Origin: CADEFQ01 sp050185195
Lineage (GTDB): Bacteria; Pseudomonadota; Gammaproteobacteria; Steroidobacterales; Steroidobacteraceae
NCBI GenBank assembly: GCA_050185195.1
Contig: JBFWZQ010000002.1
Coordinates: 62,001 to 126,000, forward strand
Length of the DNA: 64,000 nucleotides
Direction of reading: 5' to 3'
The position numbers and the translations under genes were made by a program. How positions within the stretch are numbered: the first letter of the stretch is position 1; the number at the start of each line of letters is the position of its first letter. Below the pieces are notes generated by a model that had not been told where the DNA came from, did not search any database, and was given only the letters and a program-made list of their open reading frames with translations. This document shows positions 51,258 to 59,338 of the stretch, one piece after another.

Positions 51258-52244
51258 CGAGGGATTCTAGTCACCGGCGGCGCCGGTTACATCGGCAGCC
51301 ACACCGCCCTGCTGCTGCGCGAACGGGGCGAGCGCGTGGTCGTGCTCGACGACCTCTCGACCGGCTTTCGCGAGGCCGTGCTCGGGGCTCCGCTCGTCGT
51401 CGGCAATGTCGGCGACACCGCGCTCGTCGCGAAGCTGCTCGCCGAACACGAAGTCGACACCGTGATGCATTTCGCGGCCCACACGATCGTGCCCGAATCC
51501 GTCGCGGACCCGCTCAAGTACTACCGCAACAACACCTGCGCGACGCGCTCGCTGCTCGAATCCTGCGCCCGTGCCGGTGTCGGGCAGTTCGTGTTCTCCT
51601 CGACCGCGGCCGTCTACGGCATGCCCGACGGCGCCTATGCCGATGAGGCAACGCCGACCGCGCCGATCAATCCCTACGGGACCTCGAAGCTGATGTCCGA
51701 ATGGATGCTGCGCGATCTCGCCGCCGCTTCCGGGCTGCGGCACGTCTCGCTGCGCTACTTCAATGTCGCGGGCTCCGATCCGCGGGGGCGCATCGGCCAG
51801 TCCACCCGCAAGGCGACCCTGCTCGTCAAGGTCGCCTGCGAGTCCGCCCTCGGCAAGCGACCGCACGTCTCGATCTTCGGCACCGACTACGCGACCCCCG
51901 ACGGCACGGGCGTGCGCGACTACATCCACGTCGAGGACCTCGCGCGGGCCCACCTCGCCGCCCTCGACTACCTGCGCGCCGGGGGCCCGTCCGAGACCCT
52001 CAACTGCGGCTACGGCCACGGCTTCAGCGTGCGCGAAGTACTCGCCAGCGTCGCCCGGGTGTCCGGGCGTGCGCTCAGCGTGCGCGAGGAACCGCGGCGG
52101 GCCGGCGATCCACCGCAGCTCATCGCGCGGGCCGACCGCATCCGCTCGCTGCTCGCCTGGCGCCCGGCGCTCGACGACCTCGATACGATCGTCGGCACGA
52201 CGCTCGCCTGGGAGCGTCGCCTGGCCGAGACACCCTGGGGCTGA
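51249..52244 (+). CDS. galE: UDP-glucose 4-epimerase
   Basis: Extended SDR, 331 aa, interconverting UDP-glucose and UDP-galactose for surface polysaccharides. Motifs are ILVTGGAGYIGSHTALLL (NAD), HFAAHTIVPES, FSSTAAVYG (catalytic Ser/Thr), NPYGTSKLMSEWML (Y-x-x-x-K), LRYFNVAGSDPRGRIGQ and GTGVRDYIHVEDLARAH. The C-terminal WRPALDDL is typical. The start overlaps the divergent srkA start region, so promoters for each must lie inside the other's coding sequence. Confidence 0.94.
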   Translation: MGHRGILVTGGAGYIGSHTALLLRERGERVVVLDDLSTGFREAVLGAPLVVGNVGDTALVAKLLAEHEVDTVMHFAAHTIVPESVADPLKYYRNNTCATRSLLESCARAGVGQFVFSSTAAVYGMPDGAYADEATPTAPINPYGTSKLMSEWMLRDLAAASGLRHVSLRYFNVAGSDPRGRIGQSTRKATLLVKVACESALGKRPHVSIFGTDYATPDGTGVRDYIHVEDLARAHLAALDYLRAGGPSETLNCGYGHGFSVREVLASVARVSGRALSVREEPRRAGDPPQLIARADRIRSLLAWRPALDDLDTIVGTTLAWERRLAETPWG

Positions 52245-52266
52245 GCCCTTCCACTACAATGGCCGG

Positions 52267-53733
52267 ATGCGCTGGGCTCGCCCCAAATCCCTGTCCGGAC
52301 TCATGCTGCTCGGCCTCGCGCTCATCGCGGTGCCGCTGCTCGTGGCCGTGCTGAACGCCGCCGTGCAGATGCGCCAGATCGCCTCCACCAGCGAGAAGCT
52401 CGTCGTCGAGAGCGTGCGGGCCACCCGCGCCACGCAGGAACTGTTCGCCGAGATCGCCGCCGTCGAGCGCGGCACGCGCGTCTACCAGGTGCTGCGCGAC
52501 GCCAAGCTCACCGAATCGATCACCCGCAGCGACGCCCGGCTCGCCACGACGCGCGACGAACTGGCGCGCCACCTGCGCGGGCCCGAGGCGGAACAGGCAC
52601 TCGCCGACCTCGCCACCGCCCAGCGCCAGTTGCTCGCGGGCCTCACGCAGGCGGCGCCGACCGACACCGATTTCACCGCCCTGCTGGCGCTGCTCGACGA
52701 GATGCAGGACGCCGCCGCACGCATCGCCGCCACCGGCAACGCACAGATCGACAGCGAACTCGCGGAACTGCGCGAGCTGACCCGCCGCGCCCAGCGGCGC
52801 CTGCTCGTGCAGAGCTCGCTGCTCGTGCCGCTCTCGCTGATCGCGATCCTCGCCCTCACCCTGTCGATCGGGCGGCCGCTGCGGCAGATCGACCGGGCCA
52901 TCAGCGAGCTCGGGCGCGGTGCCTTCACCCACCCGATCGCGGTGGGCGGGCCGCGCGACCTCGAGCGCCTCGGCCACCAGCTCGAATGGCTGCGGGCGCG
53001 ACTGCTCGACCTCGCGCAGGAGCGCAACCGCTTCCTGCGCCACATGTCCCACGAGCTGAAAACTCCGCTCGCCAATATCCGCGAGGGCACGGAACTGCTG
53101 ATGGACGGCGCGGTCGGCGAGCTCGACGGCGGGCAGCGCGAGGTCACGGCGATCCTGCGCGACAACGGCATCAAGCTGCAGCGTCTCATCGAGAACCTGC
53201 TGTCGTTCAGCGCCTGGCAGAGCCAGAGCGCCAGCCTCGACGTCAGCGAGTTTCGCCTGCGCCCGCTCGTCAAGCAGGTGCTCGAGAACCAGCAGCTCAC
53301 CCTGCTGTCGCAACGGGTGCGGCTCGACGTCAAGATCGACGACCTCTCGCTCATGGCCGATCGCGGCAAACTGCGCCTGATCCTCGAGAACCTGCTGTCG
53401 AACGCGATCAAGTATTCGCCGAAAGGCGGCGCCATCCACCTGCATGCGCGCGCCCACGGCGAGAACTGGCAGCTCGACATCGCCGACAGCGGCGGCGGCA
53501 TCCCGCCCGAGGAGCGCGCGCGCATCTTCGACGCCTTCTATACCGGCAAAGTCGCGCCGGGCGGCCATGTGAAAGGCACGGGCATCGGGCTCTCCGTCGT
53601 GCTCGAGTTCGTCAACGCCCACGGCGGCATGATCGAAATCGTGGATGGCGAATACCCGGGCGCGCACTTCTGCGTGCGCCTGCCGCAGCGGGCAGCCGCC
53701 AACCCTCCCGCGGAGCAAGCGCATGCGGCGTAA
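52267..53733 (+). CDS. glrK: Sensor histidine kinase GlrK/QseE-type
   Basis: Membrane sensor kinase, 488 aa. Two transmembrane helices (near residues 10-32 and 178-200) flank a helical periplasmic region of about 145 residues; HAMP (SIGRPLRQIDRAISELGRGA) and HisKA (LRHMSHELKTPLANIREGTE) follow, then ATPase motifs LLSNAIKYSPKGG, DSGGGIP and GTGIGLSVVLEF. The order kinase-lipoprotein-regulator equals enterobacterial glrK-qseG-glrR. The 3' end overlaps the lipoprotein gene by 11 bases. Confidence 0.88.
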   Translation: MRWARPKSLSGLMLLGLALIAVPLLVAVLNAAVQMRQIASTSEKLVVESVRATRATQELFAEIAAVERGTRVYQVLRDAKLTESITRSDARLATTRDELARHLRGPEAEQALADLATAQRQLLAGLTQAAPTDTDFTALLALLDEMQDAAARIAATGNAQIDSELAELRELTRRAQRRLLVQSSLLVPLSLIAILALTLSIGRPLRQIDRAISELGRGAFTHPIAVGGPRDLERLGHQLEWLRARLLDLAQERNRFLRHMSHELKTPLANIREGTELLMDGAVGELDGGQREVTAILRDNGIKLQRLIENLLSFSAWQSQSASLDVSEFRLRPLVKQVLENQQLTLLSQRVRLDVKIDDLSLMADRGKLRLILENLLSNAIKYSPKGGAIHLHARAHGENWQLDIADSGGGIPPEERARIFDAFYTGKVAPGGHVKGTGIGLSVVLEFVNAHGGMIEIVDGEYPGAHFCVRLPQRAAANPPAEQAHAA

Positions 53734-54358
53734 CGCCCTGCCTGCGGCCCTCGGCGCGAGCCTGGCGGCGCTCGCCCTCGCCGGTTGCAACGCGCTCGGT
53801 GGGCTGGCGGGCAACGCCAGCCCGCCCGAGCCCGTGGTCGATCGCGCGCAGTCCCAGGCCATGCTCGTCGCCGGGCACCTGGACCTGTTGCAACGCCTGC
53901 TCGCAAGCGGGCCGGCGGAGCAGGCCGAGATCGTCGCGACCGCAAGGCGTGACTTCGACGACGCCGCGACACCGAGCCGCCAGTTGCGCTACGCCCTCGT
54001 GCTCGCGACGCCGGGACACGCATCGACCGATACCGCCGAGGCGCAGCGGCTGCTGCGCGAACTCACGGCGACCCCCGAATCGCTCGTGCCGGCCGAGCGG
54101 GCGCTCGCGCGCCTGGAACTCGCGCAGCTCGAGCGCCAGGCGTTGCTCGCCGCGGAGAACCGCCGCCTGCAGGCGGCGGTCGATCGTGCCGAACGGGAAC
54201 GCAACACCACGTCGAGCCGGCGCCTGCAGGCCGAGCTCGAGGAAAACGCACGCCTGCGCAAGGCACTCGAGGACGCGCAGAAGAAGCTCGATGCGATCGC
54301 CAACATCGAGCGCGCCATCACGGAACGCAAGCCCCAGTCCGAAGGACGCACGCCATGA
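53723..54358 (+). CDS. QseG-like lipoprotein
   Basis: Predicted 211-aa lipoprotein. The signal MRRNALPAALGASLAALALAGC ends in a lipobox (LAGC) near residue 22. The C-terminal third is a charged coiled coil (LQAELEENARLRKALEDAQK). Position between the kinase and the response regulator, with overlaps on both sides (11 and 4 bases), corresponds to qseG. I assign it by context more than by sequence. Confidence 0.75.
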   Translation: MRRNALPAALGASLAALALAGCNALGGLAGNASPPEPVVDRAQSQAMLVAGHLDLLQRLLASGPAEQAEIVATARRDFDDAATPSRQLRYALVLATPGHASTDTAEAQRLLRELTATPESLVPAERALARLELAQLERQALLAAENRRLQAAVDRAERERNTTSSRRLQAELEENARLRKALEDAQKKLDAIANIERAITERKPQSEGRTP

Positions 54359-55674
54359 ACCAGGCCGCCCGCGCCGACACCACCGGCAAACGCAAGGCAC
54401 GCATACTCGTCGTCGACGACGACCCGGGGCTGCTGCGCCTCCTGACGATCCGCCTGCGGGCTGAAAATTACGACGTCGAGGCCGTCGAGAACGGCGTCGC
54501 GGCGGTCGCGGCCGCAAGCCGCTTCCGGCCCGACCTCGTGATCACGGACTTGCGCATGGACCAGATGGACGGCATCGGCCTGCTGAAGGAACTGCAGAGC
54601 CGCTGGCCGGGGCTCAAGGTGATCCTGCTCACGGCGCATGGCACGATCCCGGACGCCGTGCAGGCGACCCAGATGGGTGCATTCGGGTTCCTGACGAAGC
54701 CCGTCGACAAGCAGGAACTGCTCGATCACGTGCAGAAGGCGCTGCGCATCTCGGGCTTTGCCGGCTCGAGCGAGGACTGGCGCGCGGAAATCGTGACCCG
54801 CAGCGCGCTGATGGAAGAGCGGCTCGCCCAGGCGCACATGGTGGCCGGCACCGACGCGCGCGTACTGATCACCGGCGAAAGCGGTACCGGCAAGGAACTG
54901 CTGGCCCGCGCCATCCACCAGGCGAGCCCGCGGCGAAACAAGTCCTTCGTGGCGGTGAGCTGCAGCGGTGCCGACGAGGCCGCCCTCGACCGGGAGATCT
55001 TCGGCGAACAGGGCGCATTCGCCGCCGCCGACGGCAGCACGCTGCTGCTCGACGAGATCGCCGACCTGCCCATGTCGCTGCAGATGAAGCTGCTGCGCTA
55101 CCTGCCCGACAGCCCCTCGCAGGGCGCAACTTCACCCGCGGCAAACGTGCGCGTGATCGGCACCACGGGCAAGGATCTCGCGGCACTCGTGGCCGCCGGG
55201 AGCTTTCGCGAAGACCTCTACTATCGCCTGAACGTCGTGCACATCGAAATGCCGCCGCTCGCGCGGCGCCGCGAGGACATCCCGCTGCTCGTCGCGCATT
55301 TCCTGGCGCGCCTGTCCGCCGAGACGGGCGTGCGCAAGATCTACGCGCCCGAGGCCGTCGAACTGCTGGCCACCGCCGACTGGCCCGGCAATGTCCGCCA
55401 GCTCGCGAACGTGGTGCGCCAGAACGTCGCGCTGTCGCAGACGCCGATCATCCCGGTGGAGCTCGCGCAGCAGTCACTCGGCGGCACGCCGGGGCGCATG
55501 GTGTCGTTCGACGAGGCACGCGACGAATTCACGCGCAGCTACCTGTCGCAGATCCTGCAGATCACGGGCGGCAACGTTTCGCAGGCCGCGCGGCTCGCCA
55601 AGCGCAACCGCACCGACTTCTACAAGCTGCTCGGGCGCCACCAACTGACGCCAGAGGATTTCAAGCAGCGCTGA
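54355..55674 (+). CDS. glrR: GlrR-type response regulator lacking the sigma-54 contact loop
   Basis: Predicted 439-aa NtrC-family regulator: receiver with phospho-Asp in LVITDLRMDQMDG, AAA+ domain with Walker A GESGTGKELLARAIH, Walker B LLLDEIADLP and WPGNVRQLANVV, then a FIS-type helix-turn-helix (GGNVSQAARLAKRNRTDFYK). The stretch FGEQGAFAAADGSTLLLDE shows that GAFTGA and the following 10-15 residues are deleted, so sigma-54 activation as in enterobacterial GlrR is unlikely. It may regulate sigma-70 promoters, as TyrR and HupR-like members do. Confidence 0.88.
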   Translation: MNQAARADTTGKRKARILVVDDDPGLLRLLTIRLRAENYDVEAVENGVAAVAAASRFRPDLVITDLRMDQMDGIGLLKELQSRWPGLKVILLTAHGTIPDAVQATQMGAFGFLTKPVDKQELLDHVQKALRISGFAGSSEDWRAEIVTRSALMEERLAQAHMVAGTDARVLITGESGTGKELLARAIHQASPRRNKSFVAVSCSGADEAALDREIFGEQGAFAAADGSTLLLDEIADLPMSLQMKLLRYLPDSPSQGATSPAANVRVIGTTGKDLAALVAAGSFREDLYYRLNVVHIEMPPLARRREDIPLLVAHFLARLSAETGVRKIYAPEAVELLATADWPGNVRQLANVVRQNVALSQTPIIPVELAQQSLGGTPGRMVSFDEARDEFTRSYLSQILQITGGNVSQAARLAKRNRTDFYKLLGRHQLTPEDFKQR

Positions 55675-56413
55675 TCGGCCGCCCCGCTGGAACTTGCCCG
55701 GACCCGGTCACTACCGCCGCCGCTGCAACCACCGACGGCGGCACGGGCAGCGATACGACCCGCGTGGTCCAGCGGCTCACACCGTGCGCCAGGGTCAACG
55801 GCATGGGCACGCGGTCCGGGCTCCATCCCACGTCCAGCTGATCGAGCCTTCCTGCAAGGCCAATGCCGGCGGCCTTCACGCAGGCTTCCTTGCGGACCCA
55901 GCACTGCAGCAAGGCTTGCGTGGCCGAAGCCGGGTCAAGGCGGCTCCAGTGCTCATATTCCCGTGGCGACAGGTGCTCACGAGCCACGATCCCGGCGTCG
56001 GTCATCCCGACATCTCTTTCGATGTCTACGCCGATCTGCGCGTCCTCGCTCAGGCCGATCAGCGTGGCCGAGCCGCTGCGACTCATGTTGAAATTCAGCG
56101 ATTGGCCGGCCAGCCGTGGCTTGCCGAATTCATCGCAGGTGAATTCGAGTTCCGCGGGCGACTTCCCGAGGGCGTCCGCCAGCACGCTTCGCAGCACCGC
56201 GTGGCTGCCCAGCAGGAAACTCCTTTCGGCCGGGTCACGGATCCGCTTCGCTCGCTCGATTTCCCCGGGCCCCACCAGCGAATGCGGGACGTCCAAATCG
56301 GCGGGAACTTCGATCAGGCAAATGGCAATGCCGGCACCCAGTCCATGGGGCACCTCGTGGAACCGTCCTGCGAGCCAAACGAGATGACCGGGTGGCCGGG
56401 TGTGCATCAACAT
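55661..56413 (-). CDS. 4'-phosphopantetheinyl transferase (Sfp/Gsp type)
   Basis: Predicted 250-aa enzyme that loads carrier proteins with phosphopantetheine from CoA. Metal/CoA motifs are QIGVDIERDVG and CWVRKEACVKAAG (the W-x-x-K-E-A pattern), with FNMSRSGSATLIGLS before them. Divergent from the A-T-TE gene by 45 bases, it probably activates that protein's Ser547. ATG at 56413 or 56407 are both possible. The 3' end overlaps glrR by 14 bases. Confidence 0.9.
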   Translation of the reverse strand: MLMHTRPPGHLVWLAGRFHEVPHGLGAGIAICLIEVPADLDVPHSLVGPGEIERAKRIRDPAERSFLLGSHAVLRSVLADALGKSPAELEFTCDEFGKPRLAGQSLNFNMSRSGSATLIGLSEDAQIGVDIERDVGMTDAGIVAREHLSPREYEHWSRLDPASATQALLQCWVRKEACVKAAGIGLAGRLDQLDVGWSPDRVPMPLTLAHGVSRWTTRVVSLPVPPSVVAAAAVVTGSGQVPAGRPISAA

Positions 56414-56446
56414 CGATCGGTACAACAATTCCAGAGTGCCGTTTCC

Positions 56447-56452
56447 TATAAT
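56447..56452 (+). promoter_or_regulatory. Consensus -10 adjoining the A-T-TE start codon
   Basis: A perfect TATAAT ends six bases before the ATG at 56459, so transcription would begin at or next to the start codon. No ribosome site is present and the -35 region is poor (AACAAT). Confidence 0.5.
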
Positions 56453-56458
56453 CCGTCC

Positions 56459-59338
56459 ATGTCCGAACCGGACCCGCGGCGCCCGCTGGAGCGCCTGTTC
56501 GAAGAACAGTCGCGAAGTACTCCTGACCGGGTTGCCCTCATTGAAGGTGCCCGTTCGATCACCTACGCGCAACTCGACACCCGCTCCGCGCGAGCGGCCG
56601 TCGCGCTCCGTAATCGCGGGATCGCTGCGGGGTCCGTCGTCGGCCTTCACCTCGACAGGTCGGCCGACTGGGTGGCGAGCGTACTCGCGATCCTGCGGAC
56701 CCAGGCGGCGGTCTTGCCGCTGCCGCCGAATTATCCATCGGCCAGGCTCGGGGGCATACTCACGCAGGCCGGCGTGCAGGCGGTCATCCACAACCGGGCC
56801 ACGCCACTCGATCCCGCATTGGGCCAGCGCACCCTCGATTTCGACGAACTGTGCAGGGAGCCGGCCGGGGCAACCGCAGTGGGCGACGAGGACGACCATG
56901 GGGACGTGACGAGGGCGGCGTTCGTGCTGTGCTCATCGGGCTCGACCGGCCTGCCCAAGATGATCGTGCGCAGCCACCGCTCGTTCTTTCATCGCCTCGC
57001 CTGGACATGGACGACGCATCCTTTCATGCCTGGCGAAGTGGGCTGTCACAAGGCGCACACGACGACGACCCACGGCCTGTACGAGCTCTTCGAGCCTTTG
57101 CTGCGCGGCGTTCCCGTGCTGATCGTTCCCGACGCCCAGGTGCGCGATCTCGAGCAGTTCTGGTGGATCGTGAAATCGCAGTCGGTCACGCGCCTCCTGA
57201 TCGTGCCGTCCGCGATGAAGGCCAGCCTCGACATGCCCGGCTTCACGCCACCGCCCCTGCGCGTCGTGGTGCTGATGGGCGAACACCTGCAATCCGGTTT
57301 GGCGCAAAGAATCGTCGCCGCGTTTCCCGCGGCGACGCGCCTCTATTCCATTTACGGCAGCACGGAAGCCAGCTCGACGTTGATGTGCGACCTCCGTGAC
57401 GCCCGGCCCGGCGAGGAACTGCCGCTCGGCCGGCCGATCACGGGCGACGTCGGCGTGCACGTGCTGCAGCGGAACCTCGAACCGGTGGAGACCGGACATT
57501 CGGGGCGGCTCTATATGTCGGGGCCGGCGCTGTTCGACGGCTATTTCAGGAACCCCGAGCTGACGTCATCGGTCCTCATCCGCCACCCTGATGGCACCGG
57601 GCTTCTCTACGACACCCGCGACGACGTGCGCCGCGCGCCGGATGGCAACCTGCTGTTCGTCGGGCGCGTCGACGACACGGTGAAGATACGCGGCTTCCGT
57701 GTCGAACTCGGGGAAGTGGAACGGGCGATCTGCGCGCACCCGGCCATCACCCAGGCTGCGGTCGTCGCCACCGGCAGCGATGCGACCGAAGCCATGCTGA
57801 TCGGCTTCTTCACGCCGCGCGACGTGCCGCCCGGGGAGGTGTACAGCGCGCTGCGCGACCGCTTGCCGCCCTACATGATTCCCTCTGCCCTGGTCGGCCT
57901 CGACGCCTTCCCGTTGACCGAGCGGTCGAAGCTCGACCGCAGGCGGCTGCTCGCCGAACACCTGCCGAAGCGCCCGGATGGGCTGGACGATGGGGCGATG
58001 TCTGGTTTCGAGACGCGCGTGGCCGCGCAATGGGAGCGCACGCTGGGGCATCGCAGGTTCGACCTCCACAGCAGCTTCTTCGAAGTCGGTGGCACCTCAC
58101 TCACGACATCCGTGCTCGTGCATCGGCTGCGGGTGGAGTTCAGTCTCGATCGCGAGCGACTGCCCGGGCAGTTCGCCTACCGCTTCCCGACCGTCGCCTC
58201 CATGGCGCAGCACCTCGAGGGGGGCGGCGAGGCGGATCCAGCCATAGCCGACGGCGGATCTCCAGTCCTCGTCACGCTGCGGCGCGCGACGGACGCCTCG
58301 AAGGCCCCGCTCTACTTCGTGGCCCCCTCCGGCGGCACCATTGGGGCGTACCAGAAAGTCGCGGCGGCCTTGCGCTACGAGGGCGAGATCGTCGGCGTCC
58401 GTGACCCTTTCGTCGACGGCGATCGCGATCCGACCGAGGGCTTCAAGCGCTGGGTTGGCCATTACCTCGATGCGATCAGGAACCACCAACCGCGGGGACC
58501 GTACTACCTCGCCGCCTATTCCTCGGCCGGCGCGTTCGGCTATGACATGGCGCGACAACTGCGGCAGCAAGGCGCCGAGGTCGGCTTGCTCGCGCTGATC
58601 GATCCGCTCGACATCGGAGGCGACAGCCGGCGGAATTTCGGCTGGTGGGCTTGTCGCGCGGCGCATTCGCACGCCTGGCTGCGGCGCCTGGTCCGGCTCG
58701 CTGGCTGGCTGCGACGACCGTCCGCGAGACTCTTGCGTGCGCTGTCGACCAGGCGCGCTGACAGGAGTACTTATCCGTCGACGGATGAGTATCACCAACT
58801 GAGGGCAGAGGCGATCCAGGCGCGAGGACGCCTCATGGCGATCGCGGCACTGATGGAGCTCAACACCGGTTTGCCGCTCGATCTGTCCGATGCGGAAATC
58901 CCGGCCCAACCGCCGGGGAGCGTGCTGCAGGCCCTTCAGGACAGGGCCGCGCGCGTCATGCCGGGCGTGGACGCCGAGACCATCGAGCGCATCGCGATCC
59001 AGTATCCCTTGCAGGCTCGTTCCCAGCAGGCGTATGTGCTGAGGCCCTGCGATGCACCGGTGCTGCTCGTCGAGCCCGTGACACCCTACGCCGGGCTGCT
59101 CGAATCCCAGCTGAGACCCTATCTGGGCCGGCTGCGAGCCGTACGACTGGAACTGGGCGCCGCGGATGCCAGGGTCAGCGCCATCAGTACGCGGTTTGGT
59201 TCCCTGGCTCCCCACTACCTCAGCATGCGCGACGATCGTTTCGCAGCTTCGCTCGCGCAGGAGCTGGACCTGGCCCTCGAAGCTGCGTCGCGCTACGCGC
59301 CGACCAGCCACCCCCCGAGCAACGCCTTCGCCATCTGA
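56459..59338 (+). CDS. NRPS-like adenylation-thiolation-thioesterase synthetase
   Basis: Predicted 959-aa cytosolic enzyme without a condensation domain. Adenylation domain (about 1-505): A3 LCSSGSTGLPK (158-167), A5 YGSTEASS (299-306), A8 GRVDDTVKIRGFRVELGEVE (402-421), A10 Lys491. The usual amino-group-binding Asp is replaced by Thr204 (HTTTTHGLYELF), pointing to a keto or carboxylic acid substrate. Thiolation domain with Ser547 (FEVGGTSL). Thioesterase with probable nucleophile Ser688 in LAAYSSAGAF. A-T-TE enzymes of this size (RalA, AtrA, TdiA) dimerise aryl-pyruvates. The 3' end overlaps the convergent ThDP gene by 46 bases. Confidence 0.88.
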   Translation: MSEPDPRRPLERLFEEQSRSTPDRVALIEGARSITYAQLDTRSARAAVALRNRGIAAGSVVGLHLDRSADWVASVLAILRTQAAVLPLPPNYPSARLGGILTQAGVQAVIHNRATPLDPALGQRTLDFDELCREPAGATAVGDEDDHGDVTRAAFVLCSSGSTGLPKMIVRSHRSFFHRLAWTWTTHPFMPGEVGCHKAHTTTTHGLYELFEPLLRGVPVLIVPDAQVRDLEQFWWIVKSQSVTRLLIVPSAMKASLDMPGFTPPPLRVVVLMGEHLQSGLAQRIVAAFPAATRLYSIYGSTEASSTLMCDLRDARPGEELPLGRPITGDVGVHVLQRNLEPVETGHSGRLYMSGPALFDGYFRNPELTSSVLIRHPDGTGLLYDTRDDVRRAPDGNLLFVGRVDDTVKIRGFRVELGEVERAICAHPAITQAAVVATGSDATEAMLIGFFTPRDVPPGEVYSALRDRLPPYMIPSALVGLDAFPLTERSKLDRRRLLAEHLPKRPDGLDDGAMSGFETRVAAQWERTLGHRRFDLHSSFFEVGGTSLTTSVLVHRLRVEFSLDRERLPGQFAYRFPTVASMAQHLEGGGEADPAIADGGSPVLVTLRRATDASKAPLYFVAPSGGTIGAYQKVAAALRYEGEIVGVRDPFVDGDRDPTEGFKRWVGHYLDAIRNHQPRGPYYLAAYSSAGAFGYDMARQLRQQGAEVGLLALIDPLDIGGDSRRNFGWWACRAAHSHAWLRRLVRLAGWLRRPSARLLRALSTRRADRSTYPSTDEYHQLRAEAIQARGRLMAIAALMELNTGLPLDLSDAEIPAQPPGSVLQALQDRAARVMPGVDAETIERIAIQYPLQARSQQAYVLRPCDAPVLLVEPVTPYAGLLESQLRPYLGRLRAVRLELGAADARVSAISTRFGSLAPHYLSMRDDRFAASLAQELDLALEAASRYAPTSHPPSNAFAI

